Part shown: positions 1 to 5,467 of the stretch, one piece after another | Position numbering within the stretch: position 1 is the first letter of the stretch | How the letters are laid out: each line of letters begins with the position of its first letter | Source of the DNA: Hyphomicrobiales bacterium | Lineage (GTDB): Bacteria > Pseudomonadota > Alphaproteobacteria > Rhizobiales > Beijerinckiaceae | Assembly (NCBI GenBank): GCA_028290085.1 | Contig: JAQGKN010000305.1 | Span: forward strand, 1 to 6,507 | DNA length: 6,507 bases | Direction of reading: 5' to 3' | Made by a program: the position numbers and the translations under genes | Notes under the pieces: model-generated | The model's database searches: none | Told to the model about the DNA's origin: nothing | Seen by the model: only the letters and a program-made list of their open reading frames with translations

Positions 1-341
1 CCGAACGTCGTATCGAGAGACCAGTCGAATCCAGCCTTGCTGGCGTCGGGCTCGATGCGGCGGTTCACAACCGCATTGACGGCGGCAATCTGTTTCCAGA
101 CCTCGTCCGTCAAGTGGATGCGCTGGTCGGTTTCGTCGCTGTGGCACTGCTCGTCGTGGTTCAGGCAGAATTTGACGAAGGCAATGGGTGCGAGCGCCGG
201 TCGGGCGTCGAGCAGGTCCGGCACCTGAGCGGGCAGGGTGGGTTGAGCCGGCATTTCCATTGTTGGCCGCGCATGACCAGGCGCCTGCGCGCAGATCAGT
301 GCAGCCGTTGCGAAATAGATTGTTCTCAGAAAATAACTCAT
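1..341 (-). CDS. Bacterial transglutaminase-like cysteine peptidase (BTLCP/DUF920), N-terminal part, cut by window edge
   Basis: Read on the minus strand from the ATG at 341-339, this frame is open to the window edge (113 full codons). A GAGGA ribosome binding site lies seven to eight bases upstream of the ATG and fixes the start. Residues 1-24 form a Sec-type signal peptide: a basic residue at position 6, a hydrophobic core around 8-18, and a plausible cleavage after the HAR/GHA region near 23-25. The mature part shows hallmarks of the BTLCP family: AFVKFCLNHDEQC at 54-66, then a LTDEVWKQIAAVNAVVNRRI stretch at 77-96, followed by an aromatic FDW near 105-107. The catalytic Cys-His-Asp region comes later in this family, so it is outside the window and activity cannot be judged. 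LapG, which releases surface adhesins by periplasmic proteolysis, is a characterised relative, but many alphaproteobacterial members have unknown substrates. No adhesin or LapD-like partner is visible here. The family call is from motif memory, not a search. Confidence 0.85.
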   Translation of the reverse strand, partial: MSYFLRTIYFATAALICAQAPGHARPTMEMPAQPTLPAQVPDLLDARPALAPIAFVKFCLNHDEQCHSDETDQRIHLTDEVWKQIAAVNAVVNRRIEPDASKAGFDWSLDTTF

Positions 342-618
342 CGACGTCCTCGTTCAATAAGACAATGGATATCAGAGAGTTTTTGAAGGCCGGTTCAGAG
401 AAGCACTCAATTGAAGTCGGTTATATTTACAGTTCGGAAGTGAAGGAAATTAAGCTTCGTTTCACCACGCCGACTTCTGCCGAGTTCACCCACTCGCCAT
501 TTTCAAACCCCGCAGACGACGAACGGCCCTGCACTTCACAGGAACGTTCGAGATTCACGAGAGCTAGGATGAAGTGAAGCCTATGCGTTTCAATGCATGT
601 TTTCACTGATTCGGCGTC
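342..618. other. Intergenic region, relatively AT-rich, without a convincing gene
   Basis: This gap separates the start of the BTLCP gene from the end of the 114-residue membrane protein gene, both on the minus strand. A plus-strand frame from the ATG at 365 to the stop at 577 (70 codons) has no ribosome binding site and mixed third positions unlike the neighbouring genes, so I do not call it. On the minus strand TATAAC (420-425) is a good -10-like hexamer for the BTLCP gene, but the bases 17 upstream (TTCCTT, 443-448) match a -35 box poorly. It would give a leader of about 70 bases. An inverted repeat at 413-477 is listed separately. Confidence 0.6.
413..477. repeat. Perfect 8-bp inverted repeat with nested shorter arms
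   Basis: GAAGTCGG at 413-420 is the exact reverse complement of CCGACTTC at 470-477, 49 bases apart. Inside it, GTGAA (440-444) pairs with TTCAC (461-465), and a further GAA/TTC pair lies within that. A transcript of either strand could fold into an interrupted hairpin. On the minus strand the element overlaps the TATAAC -10-like box, so it might instead be a DNA-level site. An 8-bp match over this distance can arise by chance, so significance is uncertain. Confidence 0.35.
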
Positions 619-626
619 TCACGCCG
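612..626 (-). terminator. GC-rich hairpin over the stop codon, possible weak terminator
   Basis: CGGCGT and ACGCCG form a 6-bp stem with a 3-base loop, spanning the TGA stop codon of the minus-strand gene at 619-963. On that strand the stem is followed by AATCAGTGAAAACATG, which has no run of T, so it lacks the second half of a classical intrinsic terminator. It could stabilise the mRNA 3' end or be chance in GC-rich DNA. Confidence 0.25.
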
Positions 627-963
627 CTGCATACGCCGCGAGGCGCGTGGTCATCGTGCGGCCGCTCTGTACCAGCCACGCGTACCAGCCCAGACCAGCT
701 GCCAGACCCGTGGCGCCAATAAGTCCGGGGACGTCGACGGCGTGGGCCTGATGATAGCTCGCCCACGTCATGAAGGCGCCGCTCAGGAGCAGTGCCATGG
801 CGGTGAAACGCCGGTCGCTGTTCTTGGCCAGCGTGCGAACCAGCGACTGCTGCTTCTCCGCATCGCTCACCGGCGCGCGAGCCTCTGCCATATGACGCGC
901 TTCGACTTCTTCGAAGTTGGCGCCCAGAAGGATGCGTCGATCAGCTTCGGATAATTCTGCCAT
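619..963 (-). CDS. Hypothetical small membrane protein with two transmembrane segments
   Basis: A 114-residue protein starting MAELSEADRR. I chose the ATG at 963-961 because AAGGAG lies nine to ten bases upstream. An open frame extends 25 codons further upstream, but it is arginine-rich, of low complexity and has no ribosome binding site. Residues 1-50 are charged and predicted helical (EEVEARHMAEAR, then DAEKQQSLVRTLAKN). Two hydrophobic segments follow at about 54-73 (TAMALLLSGAFMTWASYHQA) and 78-98 (PGLIGATGLAAGLGWYAWLV), with a short basic tail. The basic residues KNSDRR just before the first segment, and the arginines at 102 and 107 after the second, suggest both ends are cytoplasmic with a short periplasmic turn near HAVD. 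I do not recognise the family. The gene lies 90 bases downstream of the other 114-residue gene on the same strand and may share its transcript, although a -35-like TTGACA lies in the gap. Confidence 0.75.
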   Translation of the reverse strand: MAELSEADRRILLGANFEEVEARHMAEARAPVSDAEKQQSLVRTLAKNSDRRFTAMALLLSGAFMTWASYHQAHAVDVPGLIGATGLAAGLGWYAWLVQSGRTMTTRLAAYAAA

Positions 964-1009
964 GGGGTCGTCTCTCCTTCGCCGGCGTCTTCGCGCACGG
1001 TGGACTAAA

Positions 1010-1038
1010 GGCGTATGGCGTACACCTGACTGTGTCAA
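1010..1038 (-). promoter_or_regulatory. Possible promoter for the small membrane protein gene, with a palindrome over the -35 box
   Basis: On the minus strand a perfect TTGACA (1038-1033) is followed after 17 bases by TACGCC (1015-1010), a poor -10 match. A start near 1003 would give a leader of about 40 bases before the ATG at 963. The -35 box is half of an 11-bp palindrome, GTCAAGTTGAC at 1034-1044, which could be an operator or chance. The weak -10 keeps confidence low. Confidence 0.3.
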
Positions 1039-1053
1039 GTTGACGCGCCCGCC

Positions 1054-1398
1054 TCAGCCCCTGCGAGACTCAGCTGTCATCGTGTCGCGCGGAAAAGGGA
1101 CGAGGTTGTCACCGCTGCGTGCGGCGGGGGCCTGCGCGTCGCGGATCATCCGCAGACGGCGTGGTAGTTCGCGCATGAAGCGCTCGCATAATTGACGCGG
1201 AATGCCCGCCTCGAGCTTGGCGCGCGAGATCACCGGACCAGCCGCCAGCAGAAAGCCTTCGGCGTTCTTGAGCAGTTGCATGAGGCGCGCATGATCGCTT
1301 TGAGCGTCAACCGCGCGGATAGCCTGACCGATTTGCGGAACGAGCTTGTCGAGCCCCGCCGCAATGTCCGAAACACGTCTCAATTCAGGCAATTCCAC
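1054..1398 (-). CDS. Hypothetical soluble helical protein
   Basis: A 114-residue protein if started at the GTG at 1398-1396, which is preceded by GGAG at seven-base spacing. The same frame stays open upstream to a TTG at 1476, but that adds 26 residues rich in Cys, Ser and Arg without a ribosome binding site. The protein has no signal peptide or membrane segment. It is mostly amphipathic helix: ELRRVSDIAAGLDKLVPQI near 5-23, DHARLMQLLKNAEGFLLAA at 35-53, then a second half with QLCERFMRELPRRLRMIRD at 69-87. A linker rich in Ala and Pro follows, ending in a tail with NLVPFPRD at 98-105. A short VPFPR-type motif near the C-terminus is seen in various rhizobial proteins, but I cannot attach a function to it. 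It is transcribed away from fetAB, with 142 bases between the start codons, and points towards the small membrane protein gene. Family unrecognised. Confidence 0.65.
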   Translation of the reverse strand: MELPELRRVSDIAAGLDKLVPQIGQAIRAVDAQSDHARLMQLLKNAEGFLLAAGPVISRAKLEAGIPRQLCERFMRELPRRLRMIRDAQAPAARSGDNLVPFPRDTMTAESRRG

Positions 1399-1506
1399 AC
1401 AACATCTCCGCTGCGATTCGAGTGCCCGGAAGATGCCACAACTTGCTCGCGATCCAACACTTTTCTCGACATACAAACACCAGGGCGAAGCTTACGACAG
1501 CGCGGT

Positions 1507-1534
1507 TTGCAGAGCTCGCGGTGGCTCCTATAAT
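1507..1534 (+). promoter_or_regulatory. Promoter for fetAB, predicted to give a leaderless mRNA
   Basis: A perfect -10 box, TATAAT (1529-1534), is preceded after 16 bases by TTGCAG (1507-1512), which matches the -35 consensus at its first three positions. The -10 ends only six bases before the ATG at 1541, so transcription starting at the usual seven bases downstream would begin on the A of the start codon. The only purine-rich stretch before the ATG, GCGAGG, abuts the codon with no spacing and would not work as a ribosome binding site. Confidence 0.55.
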
Positions 1535-1540
1535 GCGAGG

Positions 1541-2137
1541 ATGCTCGAACTTCGCGGCCTCCGCCGGCTTCACGTCGGCCCCATCGATTTGTCGATCGGG
1601 AAGGGCACCTGCGTCTCCCTCATGGGGGCCTCGGGCTCCGGTAAAAGCGCCCTGTTGCGCATGATCGCTGATCTGGACCCACACGAGGGCGATGCTTTGC
1701 TCGATGGCAGGGCGTGCTCATCCATGCCCGCACCTGAGTGGCGGCGCCTCGTGACCTATGTGGCCGCCGAATCCGGCTGGTGGGAAGAAAGCGTTGCCGC
1801 GCATTTCGCTGTGGATGCCGGGCTGGAAAGCCTGCTGCCGGCCGTCGGCATCGCGCGGGAGGCGGCGACGTGGCCGGTCGCGCGGCTGTCCACGGGTGAG
1901 CGTCAGCGATTGGCTTTGCTGCGCGCTTTCCGCCCGGCCAATCGCGTATTGCTGCTCGATGAGCCAACGTCGGGGCTCGATGCCGAAAGTATCGGCATGA
2001 TCGAAAAGCTGCTGCGCGACCGTCTTGCGCAGGGAACGTCCATCCTGATGGTCACGCATGACGCGGAACAGGCGGCGCGCATGGGCTCGCGGCATCTGCT
2101 GCTCCGCGACGGGCAGGTCGAGGAGCGCGCGCCATGA
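1541..2137 (+). CDS. fetA: FetA-like ABC transporter ATP-binding protein, iron/metal export
   Basis: A 198-residue cytoplasmic ATPase predicted to power the FetB permease encoded next to it. Visible motifs in order: Walker A GASGSGKS at 29-36, a Q-loop region VTYVAAESGWWEE at 71-83, signature LSTGE at 116-120, Walker B VLLLDE at 136-141, D-loop SGLD at 144-147, and switch His173 in VTHD. The ATG at 1541 is preferred because Walker A starts at residue 29, as expected, and upstream starts in this frame would run deep into the divergent gene. It is shorter than E. coli FetA (about 225 residues), with a compact helical subdomain between the Q-loop and the signature. Aligned by eye with E. coli FetA, the canonical Q-loop glutamine is replaced by Ala76 (or Glu77), and LSGGE/LSGGQ by LSTGE. 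In E. coli, FetAB exports iron and increases resistance to hydrogen peroxide. The substrate here is inferred from that pair. The stop overlaps the fetB start as ATGA. Confidence 0.88.
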   Translation: MLELRGLRRLHVGPIDLSIGKGTCVSLMGASGSGKSALLRMIADLDPHEGDALLDGRACSSMPAPEWRRLVTYVAAESGWWEESVAAHFAVDAGLESLLPAVGIAREAATWPVARLSTGERQRLALLRAFRPANRVLLLDEPTSGLDAESIGMIEKLLRDRLAQGTSILMVTHDAEQAARMGSRHLLLRDGQVEERAP

Positions 2138-2928
2138 ACGAAGCCTCGCTCACCGCGCTGGATCTCGCATTAGCAGGCGCACTCGTGGTGCTCAACGCGG
2201 CCTTGTCGCTGTTGCTCGACCTCGGGGTTGCGCGCTCGCTCTTGATCGCTGGCGTACGATCTGTCGTGCAACTGCTTCTCGTCGGTCTGGTGCTGAAAAC
2301 GGTTTTTGCACTCAACTCGCCGCTGCTCATCGCAGCCGTGGTGCTGGCGATGATCGGCATGGCGTCTTACGAGATCGTGTCGCGGCAGGATCGTCGCTTC
2401 ACCGGTCTCTGGGGGGCAGGAATCGGTGCGGGCACAACGATGCTCGCGACGCTGTTCGTGACGGCCGTCGCGCTCGCGACGCTGGCGCCGAGCCCATGGT
2501 ATGCGCCTCAGATCGTCATTCCGCTCGCTGGCATCGTGCTCGGCAGCGTGATGAATGGCGTCAGCGTCAGCCTGAACGCCTTCAACACCAGCGTCGTGCG
2601 CGAGCGTGCCGCCATTGAGGCGCGGCTTGCCTTGGGCGATAGCCGCGCGCTCGCCTTCAAAGCCTTGCAGCGCAGCGCCCTGCGCGCGGGCATCATCCCA
2701 ATTCTCAATCAGATGTCGGCTGCGGGCGTCATCACGCTGCCCGGCATGATGACCGGTCAGATCCTCGCGGGCATGGCGCCGTTCGAGGCTGCCAAATACC
2801 AGATCTTCGTCCTGCTGCTTCTCGCAGGCGGATCTGGCCTCGGCGCCATCGCCGCGACGATGGTCGCGGTCCGGCGGATCAGCGACACTCGCGACCGGCT
2901 TCGCCTCGACAGGCTTGCGAAGAGCTAG
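2134..2928 (+). CDS. fetB: FetB-type iron export permease (UPF0014 family)
   Basis: A 264-residue inner-membrane protein, close to the family's usual length of about 260. Hydrophobic segments lie at roughly 8-30, 36-59, 63-82, 93-118, 126-148, 185-213 and 222-246, and a basic C-terminal tail follows. Family hallmarks are GVRSVVQLLLVG at 40-51, NGVSVSLNAF at 141-150, the cytoplasmic coupling region with EARLALGDSRALA at 162-174, and LPGMMTGQILAG at 202-213 followed by the KYQIFVLLLLAGG segment from 221. The start codon overlaps the fetA stop by four bases (ATGA) and an AGGAG lies about nine bases upstream inside fetA, so translation is probably coupled. Together FetA and FetB are predicted to expel iron, or another metal, from the cytoplasm and ease oxidative stress. 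The gene ends in a TAG interlocked with the stop codon of the convergent glucan gene. No Fur-like operator was recognised upstream of the operon. Confidence 0.95.
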   Translation: MNEASLTALDLALAGALVVLNAALSLLLDLGVARSLLIAGVRSVVQLLLVGLVLKTVFALNSPLLIAAVVLAMIGMASYEIVSRQDRRFTGLWGAGIGAGTTMLATLFVTAVALATLAPSPWYAPQIVIPLAGIVLGSVMNGVSVSLNAFNTSVVRERAAIEARLALGDSRALAFKALQRSALRAGIIPILNQMSAAGVITLPGMMTGQILAGMAPFEAAKYQIFVLLLLAGGSGLGAIAATMVAVRRISDTRDRLRLDRLAKS

Positions 2929-4538
2929 AAATTATAGATGCGCCACGCATAGGCCCAAGTCTCGGTGATCGGCTTGTGGTCGCCCTTCAGCACGACGCGG
3001 AAACTGCCGACCTGATCGCGCTCGAAGCGCACGTCGACCATGGCGCGAAAGCCCTGGTCCTTCGGGTTGGGCACGAGGAAACTGCGCAAGACCTGACAAT
3101 GCTCCGACGACGTCGAGATTTTTACCAGGGCCGGATTCTTCAAATAATAATCGAGATCGCCGCCCGTGAAGTCGACGAGGAAACGGCGCGTATCAGCGGA
3201 AACGGCCTCGTTCGCGCCAAGGGCACCGGAGGGAGCCGAGAAGGTCTCGCTGGTCGTGCCGAGCTTGTGCAGTGACAGGCCTGCGTTCATCGCGCGAATG
3301 CGGTAGGAGAAAACGAACGGCTTGCCCGGCTCCAAGGGTGCGTCCGGCACGAAGGCGCAGATCACATTGTCCGCCGTCTCGTCCTTGGTGGCGAGTTCCA
3401 CAAGCTCGACGACGCCCGCACCCCAATTGTGGGTCGGCTCGATCCAATAGCTCGGGCGCTCCTCGTAGTTCAGCTCGATGTCCTTGTAATGATCGAACTG
3501 GCGGTCGCGCTGGAACAGGCCGAAGCCTTCGACGTCGAGCTGCGTGAATCGCTGCACCTCCTGAATGAGCGGGTTCTTCAGGGGCCGCCAGATCCACTCG
3601 TCGGTGTTGGTGTGGATCATTAGGCCGTCCGAATCGTGCAGTTCGGAGCGAAACTCGTCGTATTTATTGCGGTCGTTCAGATGACGGTCGTTCTCGCCCA
3701 GAAAATACATCGAGGTCAGAGCGCCCATGCCGATGCGATGAACCGTGCGACGCGCGAAGAGGGTGGCTGTGACGACGATGGCCGTCTCGTTTTGTGGGTA
3801 GATGTCGAAGCGATAGGCGCCTGACAACGAGGGGCTGTCCAGCAGGGCGTAGATCGTCAGCATGTCCGAATGTGCATCGGGGCGCTCGATCCAGAACTCC
3901 TTGAAGAAGGGGAATTCCTCGTTGTTATCGAGATTGCCTGTGCCGATGGCGAGACCGCGCGCCGAGAGCCCGTATTTCTGGTCGCGTCCGAGAAAGCGGA
4001 AATAGCTGGCGCCGACAAAGGAGATCAGTTCGTCGAAACTGTTCGTGCTGTTCAGCGGATAATGCACCCGGAAGCCGGCATGACCGAGGTTGGCGGGCAG
4101 GGGCTTGCTGAACTTCGTGCGGTGGTAATCGAATTGCTTCGCTGAATAGGCGAGTGGCGCAGCCACCCCATCATGAACGAGATTGATCGCAATCGGCCGG
4201 TTGAAGAGATGGCCGAGATGGAAGAACTGCAGCTTGTAGCGCCCGGCGGGATCGCCAAGGGGATCGGCTTCGGGACGAAAGTTGATCTCGCGCCAGGCGT
4301 CGAAATTGAGCGCGGCGAGTTCGGCTGGAAGCGCCGGCACGTCGCCATTGAAAGCCGCCTCGGACATGGCGCGGGCGCGGTCCACGACGTCGGGATAGCC
4401 GAACGAGCCCTTCTCAGGAGCGGGCGCCGTGCGGACCTGATCCGCCGCAAAGGCAAACTCGGACGGCTGCGCCGCGACGGCGGTCAGGGCCGCCAGCAAC
4501 CGGCGTCGGGTCAACGTGCTCAATCTGCAGGGCGACAT
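2925..4538 (-). CDS. opgG: Periplasmic glucan biosynthesis protein, OpgG/OpgD (MdoG) family
   Basis: A 537-residue exported protein (E. coli OpgG about 511, OpgD about 551). Residues 1-31 form a signal peptide with a twin-arginine motif TRRRLL at 10-15, a hydrophobic core, and likely cleavage after AFA (31). The MdoG domain fills the rest. Conserved blocks, all matching E. coli OpgG as I remember it, are GASYFRFLG, YGLSARGLAIGT, EEFPFFKEFWIERP, LTIYALLDSP, ELHDSDGL with His301-Asp302-Ser303-Asp304, EWIWRPL, GFGLFQRDR, and VELVELATKDETADN around 378-391. The family shapes the backbone of osmoregulated periplasmic glucans. E. coli OpgD has been shown to be a beta-1,2-glucanase (family GH186), so a hydrolytic role is plausible. 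The conserved acidic residues of the HDSDG and DETADN blocks are candidates for function, but I have not mapped the catalytic pair. Tat export resembles OpgD more than OpgG. No opgH glucosyltransferase gene is adjacent. The start is supported by CAGG about eight bases upstream. Confidence 0.93.
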   Translation of the reverse strand: MSPCRLSTLTRRRLLAALTAVAAQPSEFAFAADQVRTAPAPEKGSFGYPDVVDRARAMSEAAFNGDVPALPAELAALNFDAWREINFRPEADPLGDPAGRYKLQFFHLGHLFNRPIAINLVHDGVAAPLAYSAKQFDYHRTKFSKPLPANLGHAGFRVHYPLNSTNSFDELISFVGASYFRFLGRDQKYGLSARGLAIGTGNLDNNEEFPFFKEFWIERPDAHSDMLTIYALLDSPSLSGAYRFDIYPQNETAIVVTATLFARRTVHRIGMGALTSMYFLGENDRHLNDRNKYDEFRSELHDSDGLMIHTNTDEWIWRPLKNPLIQEVQRFTQLDVEGFGLFQRDRQFDHYKDIELNYEERPSYWIEPTHNWGAGVVELVELATKDETADNVICAFVPDAPLEPGKPFVFSYRIRAMNAGLSLHKLGTTSETFSAPSGALGANEAVSADTRRFLVDFTGGDLDYYLKNPALVKISTSSEHCQVLRSFLVPNPKDQGFRAMVDVRFERDQVGSFRVVLKGDHKPITETWAYAWRIYNF

Positions 4539-4774
4539 GGATTACCTGATGCTTGTCAGCTTGTTACGGCAAATGGATGATGCGGTGGGCCAGCAGAGTC
4601 GCGACAGTCGCACAGCAGCCCATATGTAGCCAATCCACCTCGAGCGTTGCAATCCAAAAGACGTATGTGCTTCCCGCAAGCAGCGTTCCCACAGCAAGCG
4701 TGCCGCAAATGGGTTTGTAAACGGGGTCGGCCCTGCCATATCAAACAGCCTGTTCAAAACTCTGGGATAACTCG
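4539..4774. other. Divergent intergenic region between opgG and the DsbA-like gene
   Basis: These 236 bases hold the 5' regions of two divergently transcribed genes. On the minus strand TTGCAA (4652-4647) and TACATA (4628-4623) are spaced by 18 bases and could serve opgG, with a leader of about 75-80 bases, but the match is only moderate. A plus-strand candidate is listed separately. A minus-strand open frame across the region (4784-4542) has no family features and runs into the DsbA signal-peptide codons, so it is not called. No terminator or structured RNA was recognised. Confidence 0.5.
4715..4744 (+). promoter_or_regulatory. Possible promoter for the DsbA-like gene
   Basis: TTGTAA (4715-4720) and TATCAA (4739-4744) are separated by 18 bases, each matching four of the six consensus bases. 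The predicted start, near 4751, falls within an 11-bp palindrome AACAGCCTGTT (4744-4754), which could be an operator. The leader to the ATG at 4775 would be about 24 bases and includes GGGA eight bases before the start. Evidence is limited to motif match and position. Confidence 0.3.
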
Positions 4775-5467
4775 ATGTCCGCAACCCGCCGTACCATCCT
4801 GGGCCTGTTGTCGCTGGCGGCCGCCGGCGCCCCTGTTTCCCGCTCCCGCGCGCAAGGCGCAGGGCAGTGGTTCTCGATGAAGGGCGACGATGGCAAGCCG
4901 GTGGCCAATCTGCGACTGCCTGTCGAACTTCTCACGCAGGTCGATGCCTTGCCCGGCCTTCTGCGGATAGGCTCCTCAACACCCGACGTCACGCTGGTCG
5001 AGTTCTTCGACTACAATTGCCCCTTTTGTCGCAAGGCGGCGACCGATCTGCGCAGTCTCGTCGAGCAGGACCACGATTTGCGGCTCATTCTGGTCAACAA
5101 TGCGATTCTCTCGCCCATGTCCGCTCAGACCGCCAAAGTCGCGCTTGGCGTCCTGCGTCTCAAAGGCACAGCCGCTGCCGCGGAGTTCAATCTGGCGCTT
5201 TTCGCGCAGCCGGGAAAAATGGACGGACCGAAGGCGCTCGAAGTCGCCCAGAAGATGGGCGTCGACCGCGCGCAGCTCGAAGAAGCTGCCGACAGCCCGC
5301 TCATCGGACGGGCTCTCGTCGCCCAGATGCGGCTTGCCGCCGCGCTCGGCTTCGCCGCAACGCCCTCGTTCATTGTTGGCAGCGCAGGGGTGCTCGGATA
5401 TCCCGGTCCTCAATCCATGCGGGCAATCGTCAGTGCGATGCGAAGCTGCGATCAGCCTGCCTGCTGA
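4775..5467 (+). CDS. DsbA-family thiol-disulfide oxidoreductase, Tat-exported
   Basis: A 230-residue protein with an N-terminal twin-arginine signal (TRRTIL at 4-9, hydrophobic core 10-19, possible cleavage after SRA at 26). The thioredoxin fold begins near 70 with the strand VTLVEFFDYNCPFC. The active site CPFC is at 82-85, and the family cis-proline is Thr196-Pro197 in AATPSFIVG. The helical insert between them (about 113-190) is typical of DsbA and BdbD-like oxidoreductases. The product should catalyse or correct disulfides in exported proteins. CPFC differs from the CPHC of classical DsbA, and the Phe between the cysteines would alter redox potential, so oxidase and isomerase/reductase roles are both open. 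Two further cysteines, Cys225 and Cys230, lie in the last six residues and could form an extra disulfide. The ATG at 4775 has a weak GGGA eight bases upstream and places the Tat motif correctly. No DsbB or DsbD partner is in the window. Confidence 0.9.
   Translation: MSATRRTILGLLSLAAAGAPVSRSRAQGAGQWFSMKGDDGKPVANLRLPVELLTQVDALPGLLRIGSSTPDVTLVEFFDYNCPFCRKAATDLRSLVEQDHDLRLILVNNAILSPMSAQTAKVALGVLRLKGTAAAAEFNLALFAQPGKMDGPKALEVAQKMGVDRAQLEEAADSPLIGRALVAQMRLAAALGFAATPSFIVGSAGVLGYPGPQSMRAIVSAMRSCDQPAC

Noticed and set aside
365..577. Possible 70-residue protein beginning MDIREFLKAG
   Set aside because: There is no ribosome binding site, third positions are near neutral in GC unlike the neighbours, and the C-terminal half is low-complexity. 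It is kept only as a remote possibility.
1346..1540. Upstream extension of fetA by 65 codons
   Set aside because: It would overlap the divergent gene, adds non-homologous sequence before an ATPase that already starts at the normal distance from Walker A, and contains the TATAAT promoter box.
3193..3597. Minus-strand 134-codon frame, and similar frames, inside the glucan gene
   Set aside because: It is an alternative frame of opgG with an Arg/Ala-rich product. The main frame matches the MdoG family throughout.
4542..4784. Minus-strand open frame filling the opgG/DsbA intergenic region
   Set aside because: It begins inside the DsbA signal-peptide codons, has no ribosome binding site and no family features, and would occupy the space needed for both divergent promoters.
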